NCBI RefSeq assembly: GCF_030519375.1
Contig: NZ_JAUMKB010000003.1
Coordinates: 248,001 to 312,000 of the forward strand
DNA from: Mucilaginibacter tolerans
GTDB lineage: Bacteria; Bacteroidota; Bacteroidia; Sphingobacteriales; Sphingobacteriaceae
Length of the DNA stretch: 64,000 nucleotides
Direction: 5' to 3'
Under the pieces are notes generated by a model. It ran no database searches. It was not told where the DNA came from and saw only the letters and a program-made list of their open reading frames with translations. This document shows, in pieces, positions 25,104-33,816 of this stretch. The translations under genes were made by a program, and so were the position numbers. Each line of letters begins with the position of its first letter. Position 1 is the stretch's first letter.

Positions 25104-26107
25104 TTAATATTCTTTAAAGCAAGAAAAGCATTCTTCTCCAGTTCTGCTATCTCGATCAGGTAATCGCCCATCTGGTTAAAATCTTCCTGGCTGCCCAATC
25201 GTCCCTTGTATATCCCAGCTGCATGTACGGCTGCCGTTCGCCAAAGGTCGCCTGCCTGGGTAAATATTTTTGAGATTTCGGACAGTTGGTCGTTATGTGT
25301 ATAAGCCTGTGCTTGCTGCAAAAAGGCTCCATAAATATAACGGAAACCACCACCGCCGGTGCCTATCTCTTCTTGCATGCGCACCAATTGCGCCAGGTAC
25401 GAGCCGGCTTTTTCAACGCCTAATTTATTGCGCCAGTTTTTTATTTTTTTACCTGTGTATTTAATTCCACTTACCCCGGCAAAGTTTCCGGGAATGCGCA
25501 GCATTTGGTTCACATTTGTTTTTATGCCGCTGATGATGGCTTTCCTGATCTGCTCATCGGTAATTATTGCTTTGCTCTTAGGATAGTATAACTGCCCTTT
25601 AGGAGCTAAAGCCCCTTTCGCAAAACGAACGCGCTCCAACTCATAACTGGTGAGTTTGGTCGGCGTTTCCATCACCGGGTCGCTGATGAGGTAGTTATCA
25701 TCCTCCTTACCAAAAACGATCAGGTTATGTGCGTTGAAATGAAAACGGTATTCGCGAGGGAAATAGGAAAGGTAGTATACCCCTACCTGGCAGCCAACAG
25801 GGTGCCCCTCCTTCAATCGTTCAATCAAATAGCTTTCCGCTTGCCCTTTCGAGCTGAATTTCTTGCGGATAACCGGAATACCCAACGCATTGCAGGTCCG
25901 TTTAAATATCAGTCCCGGAAAAGTGCGGAAAGCTATCGCCGGACCATTATTTATTTTGATCAACGGTATATAACAGAAAAACAAGCCTGCCCCGATGCCA
26001 AAGGCCAGTGGTTCGGTTATCTTATTGGATGAGCTTTCGCGTAATAAACTGCTTGTAACCCCTGACTCGCAATGTGCCGACTGGTGGTGTTCAAAATCAA
26101 GCTTCAT
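25097..26107 (-). CDS. BtrH-like acyltransferase (DUF4872-type), possible ester-forming enzyme
   Basis: A 336-residue protein with a papain-like N-terminal BtrH domain followed by a DUF4872-like C-terminal helical domain. The candidate nucleophile is C13 in SAHCESGVTSSLLRE and the catalytic His is in FHFNAHNLIVFG (about residues 123-134). BtrH in butirosin synthesis moves an acyl group from an ACP to an acceptor amine. By analogy this enzyme could move the aryl polyene acyl chain from ACP to the dialkylresorcinol hydroxyl. No other acyltransferase is seen in the locus. The mechanism is inference; the domain match is clear. It overlaps the gene upstream by 11 bases and the ATPase gene by 7. 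Confidence 0.75.
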   Translation of the reverse strand: MKLDFEHHQSAHCESGVTSSLLRESSSNKITEPLAFGIGAGLFFCYIPLIKINNGPAIAFRTFPGLIFKRTCNALGIPVIRKKFSSKGQAESYLIERLKEGHPVGCQVGVYYLSYFPREYRFHFNAHNLIVFGKEDDNYLISDPVMETPTKLTSYELERVRFAKGALAPKGQLYYPKSKAIITDEQIRKAIISGIKTNVNQMLRIPGNFAGVSGIKYTGKKIKNWRNKLGVEKAGSYLAQLVRMQEEIGTGGGGFRYIYGAFLQQAQAYTHNDQLSEISKIFTQAGDLWRTAAVHAAGIYKGRLGSQEDFNQMGDYLIEIAELEKNAFLALKNIKW

Positions 26108-26504
26108 GCACGGTCATGGTTTTTAGATCCTCCACCTTAACGTTAAAGGCGTCGGCATATTTTTGAAGTTTTTTATCAGATAGTTTTTTAAACACGTCGG
26201 GTTTTAAATGTCTTTTTACCTGCCATTTCCAGAAACCGGAATAGCCTGCCAGTATTTCAATATCCATCAACCGGTATTCCATAAAAAATAGCAGCGGGCT
26301 GACTTCTCCGTTCAATACTCTTCGTTTTGCTCTGGCAACGCGTTCTTCCACATCTTTCCAGGCCACATCCAATGCGCCTGACTTTACATCCCATCCGCTG
26401 CTCAGTTCAGTCACGTATTTGCCGGTGTTATCGGTAGCATAACAAACCTCTTTGGTGATCTTCCCAAGCGCACCCATATCCTGTGGCACATTTTCCTTCT
26501 TCAT
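26097..26504 (-). CDS. Conserved small protein of the pigment operon
   Basis: A 135-residue soluble protein with no family I recognise. I use the ATG at 26504; a TTG three codons upstream is the alternative. It is basic in the middle (ERVARAKRRVLNG) and ends with a helical segment (DKKLQKYADAFNVKVEDLKTM) resembling a short helix-turn-helix, but no DNA-binding motif is certain. Its stop overlaps the BtrH-like start by 11 bases, so it is tightly coupled to that gene and may be a subunit or chaperone for it. Confidence 0.7.
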   Translation of the reverse strand: MKKENVPQDMGALGKITKEVCYATDNTGKYVTELSSGWDVKSGALDVAWKDVEERVARAKRRVLNGEVSPLLFFMEYRLMDIEILAGYSGFWKWQVKRHLKPDVFKKLSDKKLQKYADAFNVKVEDLKTMTVHEA

Positions 26505-26550
26505 GGTATACAATTCTATGATTTCATAGATTTACAAAGATAACAAACGA

Positions 26551-26620
26551 CACGATTGAGTGATTTTAAGGATTATCCCGATAACCAATTCAACTTAATC
26601 AACCCATTCAACTCAATCAA
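26551..26620. repeat. Degenerate TCAACTCAATCAAC-type intergenic repeat
   Basis: ATTCAACTTAATCAACCCATTC and CAACTCAATCAAC words repeat in the gap between the DarB and 135-aa protein genes, partly mirrored by the GATTGAGTGATT on the left. It lies inside an operon. It has no ORF and no clear promoter. Confidence 0.45.
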
Positions 26621-27766
26621 CTATACGACAGTAAGCATAGCATACATATACGAGAAGCGGGCGCTCTCCGGCACTAACAGCAATAACCTGTTTCCCTTCT
26701 TCAATTTACCGCTGTTAAACAGTTCATTAATCATCAGGAAGATTGATGCTGCTCCCACATTGCCTACCGTATATAAATTGATGAACCATTTTTCGTAAGG
26801 AATGCCACCTCCATAGATCTCCACCATGTCATATATCCTGCTTCTGAAGAAGTCGCTGGAGATGTGAGGCAGGAAGTAATCTATATCGGCAGCTCCAAGG
26901 CCTCTTTTGTCCATTATCTCTTTTATTTTCTTACCGCCCAGGTGAACAATATTATCACTGAGCAAAGTAATATCCTGTTTCACACTGAAGATAGACTTGT
27001 TCATGATCTCTTCAGGTGTATAATCCATAAAGCCCTTTAGTGAACCGTCCTCCATCTTTTCGCCACCCATATACATACAAGTATCCATCTCGTTGGCATA
27101 TGATGCACCTTCAATCCAGTCGACACGCAGGCTTAACCCGTTTTCATTGGGTTTATCCGACATCAAAAATGCCGATGCACCATCCGAAAGCATCCAGCGC
27201 AAAAAGTCCTTCTGAAAAGCGATGAAAGGGTTTTCCTCCATCTCTTTCAGCTTCTGTGCTTCTTCTTCAAATACATCGGAGACCAACAGTCCTGAAAACC
27301 TTTCAGAGCCTGTTGCTACAGCCAGTTTAGTCTCTCCTGATTTAATAGCCAGGTAAGCAAATTTGACGGCATGCATACCGGCGCAGCAAACGCCCGACGG
27401 CGATACCACTTCGATCGACTCCATTTCAGGCAGCCAGCCGTGAGCCATTACACCGTGACTCGGCATTACCTGGTCGGGCGATGAGGTACCGCACGAAAGC
27501 AGTTCAACTTCTTTTATTTTCTCAGGGTTATCCTTAAACAATTCTTTCACAGCCAGGGCGGTCATCTGCGCATTGGTATGGGTCGATTTGCCGCTCTTAT
27601 CCAGCGCATAGTAACGGTTGGTAATACCATTATTGCGCAATACAATCTTTTTTGATTTGGATGGACGGCCATCGATATAACCCAGATATTCCTCCATCTC
27701 ATCGTTCGACACCGGCCCGTTCGGGAAATATGCAGAAGTAGCGTTTATATAAACCTGGTTAGACAT
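26621..27766 (-). CDS. darB: DarB, dialkylresorcinol-forming ketosynthase III
   Basis: A 381-residue KAS III-like enzyme with the active Cys C128 (GVCCAGMHAVKFA), H301 (LPHISSDFF) and N336 (VGNVGAASI), giving a complete triad. DarB condenses two acyl thioesters and drives cyclisation toward the dialkylresorcinol ring. It lies four bases downstream of darA in one operon, as in known dar clusters. The first residues MSNQVYINATSAYFPNGPVSNDE are typical of DarB. Loss of any triad residue is not seen. Confidence 0.93.
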   Translation of the reverse strand: MSNQVYINATSAYFPNGPVSNDEMEEYLGYIDGRPSKSKKIVLRNNGITNRYYALDKSGKSTHTNAQMTALAVKELFKDNPEKIKEVELLSCGTSSPDQVMPSHGVMAHGWLPEMESIEVVSPSGVCCAGMHAVKFAYLAIKSGETKLAVATGSERFSGLLVSDVFEEEAQKLKEMEENPFIAFQKDFLRWMLSDGASAFLMSDKPNENGLSLRVDWIEGASYANEMDTCMYMGGEKMEDGSLKGFMDYTPEEIMNKSIFSVKQDITLLSDNIVHLGGKKIKEIMDKRGLGAADIDYFLPHISSDFFRSRIYDMVEIYGGGIPYEKWFINLYTVGNVGAASIFLMINELFNSGKLKKGNRLLLLVPESARFSYMYAMLTVV

Positions 27767-27770
27767 ATTT

Positions 27771-28670
27771 TTATATTACTTGTAAATAGTTTTGTTTTTT
27801 AGCTTTAATTCGTTTAGCCGAAAATGGTTTAATAAATATTGCATCTAATGTAAGAAGAACTGGCGCACCTAAAAACAGCGCAACAAAAAGATAATACTTA
27901 AACGCCGATATCCATGGCGCTTTGTTCTTCCTTTTCGCAATAAATTTGGCCCAGGCGGCAAAAATAATTTTTGCCTTCCCTTCAATAAACATCAGCGGGT
28001 ATTTTACTACAACAGCTTTTTCAACCAATAGTTCTTGTTGCAGATTGCTCCATTCGCCTGTCTCTAAGTGCCTTGCGACAAGCTCGCCAAAAACGGATGT
28101 GTTTTTTATATCTTCATCAGATACACCCGGCTTTGGAAAAATATTCAGGTAACGTTCTTTTTTGCCGGTAAGCATCCAGTAAAAAATGGTGATAAAGCTT
28201 ATCGGATTGGAATGTTTATCAACCAGGGCAATATTTCCTACTAATTTACCTCCGGTATCCTTCAGCGAATTCCGTATCCTGTCATAAGCATTGAGCCACA
28301 TATTACGCCCGGCACTAATAGTAATTATTGGGGTATCTTTTGATACGCTCTTAAATTCCGGGCTATTTATGATAGAATTTGACGGTATACTTGGTGATAA
28401 AAACCATGGCTGATAACCAAGTATTACCAAATCATACGAATTCTCCTTCAACTCGAATGGCTGCAGTTCAGTAGCTACGCTCAGCACACAATCAGGCATT
28501 ACCGAAAAAAAGTGATTGCCTTTCCATGGAAACTTATACTCAATAACTGGCTTCACTTGTACCTTCTCCACTGTTGCACCGGTCCCGGCTATCGGAGCTG
28601 TGAATGAGCTGATGATATCGCCCATCTGTCCCGACTGCGTATAATAAATAGCCAATACTTTTTTTTCCAT
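27771..28670 (-). CDS. darA: DarA, dialkylresorcinol aromatase/condensing enzyme
   Basis: A 299-residue protein with a flavodoxin-like N-terminal domain (YYTQSGQMGDI, the phosphate loop at about 9-16) and a single hydrophobic C-terminal segment (about 264-285) plus basic tail, which suggests membrane anchoring. The sequence runs (GRNMWLNAYDRI, GKKERYLNIFPKPGVSDEDI) match the DarA family. DarA works with DarB in forming and aromatising the ring that becomes the 2,5-dialkylresorcinol half of flexirubin. It is the second gene of the operon, downstream of a small secreted protein gene by 12 bases. Confidence 0.93.
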   Translation of the reverse strand: MEKKVLAIYYTQSGQMGDIISSFTAPIAGTGATVEKVQVKPVIEYKFPWKGNHFFSVMPDCVLSVATELQPFELKENSYDLVILGYQPWFLSPSIPSNSIINSPEFKSVSKDTPIITISAGRNMWLNAYDRIRNSLKDTGGKLVGNIALVDKHSNPISFITIFYWMLTGKKERYLNIFPKPGVSDEDIKNTSVFGELVARHLETGEWSNLQQELLVEKAVVVKYPLMFIEGKAKIIFAAWAKFIAKRKNKAPWISAFKYYLFVALFLGAPVLLTLDAIFIKPFSAKRIKAKKQNYLQVI

Positions 28671-28682
28671 TTTGCGGCAAAG

Positions 28683-29177
28683 TTAGAAATCTTCCTTATG
28701 CAACACTTTTGATTTTTCGCAGTAATCCAAAATCGCATGACGCACCGCAGCAGACAGACTCTTAAAATCTTTTATGATTTGAGCCCTATCTTTTTCAATA
28801 TCCGAATGATATTTTACAATTTTTGGTGCATGCTCCTCAATGATCAACCTCAAAAAATGCAATTCGGCATTTTCCGGATCAGCCAGCAATGCTGTCTCCA
28901 GTTTAATCCGGCCCTGCTTAAACGTACTTAATCTATCCTTGGGCTTTTTTAGTAAGCCTGCCTTTCTCATCAGTAATGCCCCCTCATAACCATCGCGCTC
29001 TTTTTCAGGTGCTGATCTTACTATCTCCAGCTCATTATTTATTGCGTCCAGCGAACCTGATTTCATTACTTCATAAAGCTCAGCTTTCTCAAATTTCTGC
29101 GGATGCGCATTTACTTTTACTGATACGATCAACAATAAAAGCATTATCATAAAACCTGATTTCAATCTTATTTTCAT
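28683..29177 (-). CDS. Secreted protein at the head of the dar operon
   Basis: A 164-residue protein with a signal peptide (MKIRLKSGFMIMLLLLIVSVKVNA, about 24 residues) and a helical mature region. The start is ATG 29177. The upstream TTG at 29192 falls inside the -7 box and is rejected. No family is recognised; the mature part is rich in Lys and Glu. As the first gene of the operon it may help place the pigment or its transporter in the periplasm; this is inference. Confidence 0.7.
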   Translation of the reverse strand: MKIRLKSGFMIMLLLLIVSVKVNAHPQKFEKAELYEVMKSGSLDAINNELEIVRSAPEKERDGYEGALLMRKAGLLKKPKDRLSTFKQGRIKLETALLADPENAELHFLRLIIEEHAPKIVKYHSDIEKDRAQIIKDFKSLSAAVRHAILDYCEKSKVLHKEDF

Positions 29178-29189
29178 ATAAAGCAATAC

Positions 29190-29220
29190 CAAACATAATA
29201 AATAATATATGGCGGGGCAA
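29190..29220 (-). promoter_or_regulatory. Promoter of the dar operon
   Basis: On the minus strand TTG (29220-29218) and TATGTTTG (29197-29190) are spaced by 20 bases, an exact Bacteroidota pattern. The ATG follows 12 bases after the -7 box, so the leader would be very short. It supports the ATG at 29177. Confidence 0.65.
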
Positions 29221-29413
29221 CCTTATTAGATGTTATACTAACACTTATAAATTCAATATTAAACGCAAAAAGTGCCTTATATTGCAACATTATGCTTAAA
29301 AACTAATTAACTTTTGCTTACTTTGAGGCTGCATTTTTAGAAGCAATAAGTTTATAGCTGATTAAGTCCCCTGTTAAGACAAGCTAAGCATATAAAAGTT
29401 TAAAAATTCTGAA

Positions 29414-30223
29414 GTGAGTAAGAACGCGCCGTTGTCCGGTTTATGGGCTATAATTTTAGGAGGATCGAGTGGCTTTGGTTTCGCCGCTGTCGAAAAACTG
29501 GCGCAAAACGGGATGAACATTGCGGCACTTTACCGGGAGACGTCAGTTACTGAAAAAGCATTGTTCGGAAAATTTGAAAAAATCGCGGCCGAAAATAATA
29601 TCACCATTCTGCCATATAACATTAATGCTTTAAGTACAGAAGGCCGTGAAAACTTTCTTGTAAGATTTACAGCGGAGGGTAGCGTCTCAAAACATAAGGT
29701 AAAACTCCTGCTGCATTCTATTGCCCGCGGAAATTTGAAGCCATTGGCAGGTGTTAAAGATTCAGCAGACGAGCTTTCAACCGAAGACATTCAGTTTACC
29801 AGCTACGCTATGTCGAATAGCTTATTAGACTGGACCCGTGCTATATTGGATGAGGAGCTTTTTCATCAGGATGCCCGCATTATAGGTCTTACCAGTGAGG
29901 GTGCCCACAAACATTGGGATGGCTACGCGGCAGTTTCCATCGCCAAAGCATCGTTGGAGAGCCTGGCGAAATATATGGCTGTGGAATTTGCCCCCTTCGG
30001 ATTAAAAACAAATTTGATACAGGCAGGCATTACCGCCACCTCATCATTAAAAATGATACCAGGCAGTGAAAAGCTGCTGGAGATAGGCACAAACCGTAAC
30101 CCGATGGGCCGAATGACCCAACCCGAAGATGTAGCAAAAGTGATCTCACTATTATGTAGTAATGAGGCTCTCTGGATAAACGGTGCATTAATTCATGTTG
30201 ATGGAGGTGAGCATTGCAGGTAG
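29414..30223 (+). CDS. FabI-like SDR (enoyl-ACP reductase type) of the pigment locus
   Basis: A 269-residue short-chain dehydrogenase with a Rossmann motif GGSSGFGFA (about 16-24) and the FabI spacing Y-x6-K in YAAVSIAK rather than the YxxxK of classical SDR. LLHSIARGNLKPL is also FabI-like. It starts at a GTG (29414). It would reduce the enoyl-ACP to saturated acyl chains for the dialkylresorcinol half. No FabG-type ketoreductase is found beside it, so a ketoreductase must come from elsewhere or this enzyme may cover that step. It leads the second plus-strand block and lies divergent from the dar operon. Confidence 0.78.
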   Translation: MSKNAPLSGLWAIILGGSSGFGFAAVEKLAQNGMNIAALYRETSVTEKALFGKFEKIAAENNITILPYNINALSTEGRENFLVRFTAEGSVSKHKVKLLLHSIARGNLKPLAGVKDSADELSTEDIQFTSYAMSNSLLDWTRAILDEELFHQDARIIGLTSEGAHKHWDGYAAVSIAKASLESLAKYMAVEFAPFGLKTNLIQAGITATSSLKMIPGSEKLLEIGTNRNPMGRMTQPEDVAKVISLLCSNEALWINGALIHVDGGEHCR

Positions 30224-30386
30224 CAAGTGCAAAGGGAGTCGATATGCAAATTGATTTATTAAATTTATTTATATAAGGAATTTACTTTTTTAAGTTTCAT
30301 AATCTAACTATCATGCATTTTTCATCTGCACATCAGCATATTTGCACATCTGCACATTGTAAAAGCACATTTATATATTAATATAC
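30224..30386. repeat. TGCACATC-type intergenic repeat
   Basis: The gap holds short direct repeats of CATCTGCACATC and related words at about 30323-30361, in an AT-rich stretch with TATATTAATATA near the next start. No ORF. Another case of the degenerate filler seen elsewhere in the window. Confidence 0.4.
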
Positions 30387-30842
30387 ATGTACAAAGATAT
30401 ACTCGACCAACTACCCTATAAATCATCCTTCCGCTTTGTGGATCATATCACTGCGCTGGATGAGGACGGGGTAACAGGCGATTATACATTGCGGCCTGAT
30501 TCTTTTTTTTATGAGGATCATTTTGTAGGCAACCCGGTTACACCGGGGGTGATCATCACTGAAATAATGGCACAGATAGGGTTGGTGATACTGGGTATAT
30601 TTTTGTTATCAAAGGATATAGTGTCGGGCAGTAGTGAAACAGCGTTACCGTTGTTCACCTCAACCGATATCTCATTCCACAAAATGGTTTTGCCGGGTGA
30701 GAAAGTGACAGTTGTTTCAAAAAAACAATATTTTCGTTTCGGCAAGTTAAAATGCTATGTCGAGATGTGGGACAGTTCTAATGATTTAATTGCTAAAGGA
30801 ATGTTTTCGGGCATTGTAAAAAAGGTGGATATTAAAAGATGA
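30387..30842 (+). CDS. FabZ/FabA-like hotdog dehydratase (pigment locus)
   Basis: A 151-residue single-hotdog protein. The catalytic-helix pattern HFVGNPVTPGVIITEIMAQIG holds the His (about residue 45) and the conserved GVIITE, as in beta-hydroxyacyl-ACP dehydratases. It would dehydrate the beta-hydroxyacyl chain in polyene or alkyl synthesis. Its stop overlaps the next KS start by four bases (ATGA). Confidence 0.82.
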   Translation: MYKDILDQLPYKSSFRFVDHITALDEDGVTGDYTLRPDSFFYEDHFVGNPVTPGVIITEIMAQIGLVILGIFLLSKDIVSGSSETALPLFTSTDISFHKMVLPGEKVTVVSKKQYFRFGKLKCYVEMWDSSNDLIAKGMFSGIVKKVDIKR

Positions 30843-32110
30843 ACAGGCGTGTTGTGGTAACCGGGTTAGGCATTGTGGCGCCTAACGGAATAGGAATACC
30901 AGCTTTTTTAAATGCTATACAGCATGGAATTTCGGGGATAAAATTTGTGCCGCTGTACCATGAGCTCCATATGAGCTGCCAGGTGGCTGGGCAGCCTGCT
31001 TTTGAGTGGGAAAGCCTGCGGAATTACATTTCAGAAGTTACTTTTTATGGCCTGAAAGGCACCAATATTGGCTATGGTATTACCGCTGCCCTTGATGCCT
31101 GGACCGATTCGGGCATGGTGTTCGATACCGACGAGCCCAGGTGGGAAACAGGTTGCGTTTTTGGGAACAGCACACCTGATACCCAGGCCATGAAAAACGT
31201 CATTACACGCGTCGATAATAAAGAGTCTAAAAAATTAGGCTCCCGCGTGGTAGAACAAACCATGAATAGCGGTGTTACTTCTTATATATCAGGCCGTTTG
31301 GGTTTGGGGAATAAAATTGTGACCAACTCATCGGCATGTGCAACAGGGACACAGGCGGTATTGATGGGCTACGAATATATTAAGCACGGCTATGCCAAAC
31401 GGATGGTAGTGGGCAGCGCCGAACATATCGACCCTTATGTTTTCGGGACCTTTGATTCTATGCGAGTATTATCGCGTAAGTTTAACGATCAGCCTGAAAG
31501 GGCGTCACGACCAATGAGTGCGACTGCAGGTGGGTTTGTTCCCGGATCGGGCGCAGCAGCACTTATACTGGAAGACCTTGATTTTGCGTTAGAGCGTGGT
31601 GCTAAAATATATGCCGAGGTATTGGGCGGGTCGTCCAATTCTGGTGGTCAACGTGGTGGGGGGTCAATGACGGCAGCTAATTCTACCGGCGTGATCCGGT
31701 GTATTGAGGATTCTATAAGCAATTCGGGCATTCATCCCAATGATATCGACCTTATTAGCGGGCACCTGACGGCCACAATGGCGGACAGGCAGGAGATACA
31801 GAACTGGAGCCAGGTATTGAGACGGAGTGGCAAGGATTTTCCACTGACTAATTCAATTAAATCCATGATCGGCCACAGCCTTAGTGCGGCGGGTTCAATT
31901 GAATCTGTGGCATGCGTATTGCAAATATTTCATCAATTTGTGCATCCAAATATTAACTTAGAGGATCCAAATCAGGAGATAATAAACATGGTAAGTGTTG
32001 ATAGCTTGCCGACTAGTATGATAAAAAAGGAGATTAACATTGTAGCGAAGGCGAATTTTGGTTTTGGCGACGTTAATTCCTGCTTAATTTTTTCAAAATT
32101 TAACAACTAA
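30839..32110 (+). CDS. Ketosynthase (FabF-like) of the second pigment block
   Basis: A 423-residue KS with full triad: C167 (SSACATGTQ), a His in SGHLTATMAD and a His in MIGHSLSAAG. It is closer in size to FabF than the KS genes of the first block and uses GHLTAT where others have HGTGT. It overlaps the dehydratase gene by four bases and the ACP gene by one base (TAATG). Likely the condensing enzyme for the alkyl chains or for a different stage than the first block; the split is inferred from the operon layout. Confidence 0.87.
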   Translation: MNRRVVVTGLGIVAPNGIGIPAFLNAIQHGISGIKFVPLYHELHMSCQVAGQPAFEWESLRNYISEVTFYGLKGTNIGYGITAALDAWTDSGMVFDTDEPRWETGCVFGNSTPDTQAMKNVITRVDNKESKKLGSRVVEQTMNSGVTSYISGRLGLGNKIVTNSSACATGTQAVLMGYEYIKHGYAKRMVVGSAEHIDPYVFGTFDSMRVLSRKFNDQPERASRPMSATAGGFVPGSGAAALILEDLDFALERGAKIYAEVLGGSSNSGGQRGGGSMTAANSTGVIRCIEDSISNSGIHPNDIDLISGHLTATMADRQEIQNWSQVLRRSGKDFPLTNSIKSMIGHSLSAAGSIESVACVLQIFHQFVHPNINLEDPNQEIINMVSVDSLPTSMIKKEINIVAKANFGFGDVNSCLIFSKFNN

Positions 32111-32364
32111 TGACCAGAGAAGAGACTTTAAATGAGCTTAAAAAGGTAATTGCCCCTTATACTGTTAATAAGGAGATGCTGGCCGGCATTAATGACCAGA
32201 CTGACCTGATAAGAGATTTAAAAATTAATTCGGCCAATTTGGTTGATATTATCATTGACGCAGAAGCAAAATACGATATCGAGATCGATTACGATTCGGC
32301 AGACAAGATGACCAATGTAGGTAGCTGTCTTGATGTGATCACAGAAAAAATCAATCAAAAATAA
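32110..32364 (+). CDS. Acyl carrier protein 2, atypical attachment site
   Basis: An 84-residue ACP with the candidate phosphopantetheine Ser S41 in LKINSANLVDIIID. The usual DSL/DSI motif is replaced by NSANLVD, so the site is less canonical than in the first ACP. It is one base from the KS stop and one base from the PPTase start, so the three form a unit. The dedicated transferase next door may recognise this unusual site. Confidence 0.82.
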   Translation: MTREETLNELKKVIAPYTVNKEMLAGINDQTDLIRDLKINSANLVDIIIDAEAKYDIEIDYDSADKMTNVGSCLDVITEKINQK

Positions 32365-32365
32365 A

Positions 32366-33013
32366 ATGATCAGCACGGGCAACGATATTGTAGCGCTCAA
32401 GGCTATCAATGTTGCCCGAACTAAACAGCAAAAGTTTTACAATAAGATCATTACCGGCTCTGAAAAAGCCCTGTACGAAGGGCAGTTTTCGGAAAGGCTT
32501 CCTTTTGAGTATTTTGTCTGGCTTGCATGGTCAGTAAAGGAATCTGTTTTTAAATACCTGCAACGGTTAAATCCTGAATTAATCTTTTCTCCCTCTAAAA
32601 TTAAGATCAGTAAACTTGAACCTCCTTCTTCTCAGAGGGTATCTCACTTTGAGGGCAGGGATTTTAACAAAAAAACCGTTTATGAGGGTATAATTGATTA
32701 CAGCCCCCATACTTTTTATTCGCGGACAATTATCACGGATGATTTTATCTTTTCAGTAGTTAGCCACACTAATAATTTTGAAAAGGTGATGTGGGGGATT
32801 AAAAAAATCGGCTCAACGGATGCTGATGATCAATCAAAAGCAGTACGGACTTTTGCATTAGCTATGCTAAATACTCTTTTCCCGGATTCCGAATTGCAAA
32901 TCGACAAAAACAATCATTCTTGCCCGGTTATCTTAAAAAACGATATTGAAATTCTCGTACCCATTTCTTTAGCGCATCACGATCACTGGGTGGGCTATTC
33001 GTTTCAGGTATAA
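32366..33013 (+). CDS. 4'-phosphopantetheinyl transferase (pigment locus)
   Basis: A 215-residue Sfp/AcpS-superfamily enzyme that moves phosphopantetheine from CoA to ACP. It has GNDIVAL near the N-terminus (metal-binding Asp) and WSVKESVFKYL (residues 54-64), the two signature motifs. It ends the block, one base after the ACP gene. It should activate one or both ACPs of the locus. Confidence 0.87.
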   Translation: MISTGNDIVALKAINVARTKQQKFYNKIITGSEKALYEGQFSERLPFEYFVWLAWSVKESVFKYLQRLNPELIFSPSKIKISKLEPPSSQRVSHFEGRDFNKKTVYEGIIDYSPHTFYSRTIITDDFIFSVVSHTNNFEKVMWGIKKIGSTDADDQSKAVRTFALAMLNTLFPDSELQIDKNNHSCPVILKNDIEILVPISLAHHDHWVGYSFQV

Positions 33014-33054
33014 TCACGCTTTGCATTTCCATTAAATATCTATAATATTATTTC

Positions 33055-33816
33055 ATGGAAAGCACATCAAACAGCCGCCGCAATTTTGTAAAAACCACAG
33101 CCGCCGGATTAGGATTACTCACCCTTCCGCAACTATTACATGCCAATCCGGCTGAAACATCTTCAAAAAAGAAAGTAGTTTGTTTTGGCGGGCATCCCGA
33201 CGACCCGGAAAGCGGCTGCGGTGGTACGCTGGCTAAATTGGTTGCTAAAGGCCACGATGTGACGATTATTTACCTCACCACCGGCGAAGCCGGAATCGAG
33301 GGGAAAAACCACGGTGAAGCGGCAGCCATCCGTAAGCAAGAGGCCATTAATGCCTGTGCAATATTAAAAACAAAATATGTGTTTGTAGGACAGATTGATG
33401 GAGATACTATACTGGATAATACATGGCTGCTGAAGGTACAGAAACTCATCGCCGATGAAAAACCCGACCTGGTATTTACTCACTGGCCTGTAGATAGTCA
33501 TAAAGATCACCAGATAGCCAGTTTACTGATGATTCAAACATGGGTCCGCTCAGGTAAGAAGTTCCCGTTATATTTTTTTGAGGTTTGCACCGGCGAACAA
33601 ACAATGATATTCCGCCCGACGGACTACGTAGATATCACCGATACCCAGGAGCAAAAACGCCAGGCAGTTTATTGCCACAAAAGCCAGGACCCGCCGGGCA
33701 TTTACGCCTGCGGGCACACGGCTATGGAAGATTTTCGCGGCAGGGAGCTAGGCGTAAAAGCAGCAGAGGCGTTTGTTTATATGACTGGCAAGGGGATGGG
33801 ATGGGCGATGGAGTAA
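33055..33816 (+). CDS. Tat-exported PIG-L family deacetylase
   Basis: A 253-residue protein with a twin-arginine signal (NSRRNFVKTTAAGLGLL), an unusual feature for this family in many organisms. The zinc motif GGHPDDPESGCGG (about 44-56) and the THWPVDSHKDHQI pair give the PIG-L/LmbE-type N-acetyl-sugar deacetylase site. It would remove N-acetyl groups from amino sugars or related glycoconjugates in the periplasm. It follows the pigment locus by 41 bases but has no evident link to it. Confidence 0.85.
   Translation: MESTSNSRRNFVKTTAAGLGLLTLPQLLHANPAETSSKKKVVCFGGHPDDPESGCGGTLAKLVAKGHDVTIIYLTTGEAGIEGKNHGEAAAIRKQEAINACAILKTKYVFVGQIDGDTILDNTWLLKVQKLIADEKPDLVFTHWPVDSHKDHQIASLLMIQTWVRSGKKFPLYFFEVCTGEQTMIFRPTDYVDITDTQEQKRQAVYCHKSQDPPGIYACGHTAMEDFRGRELGVKAAEAFVYMTGKGMGWAME

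Noticed and set aside
29178..29192. TTG start for the dar-operon secreted protein
   Set aside because: The codon overlaps the promoter -7 box; the ATG gives a clean signal peptide.
14978..33013. Ordinary fatty-acid synthesis cluster
   Set aside because: DarA/DarB, ammonia-lyase and aryl ligase are not part of fatty-acid synthesis, so the flexirubin call fits better.
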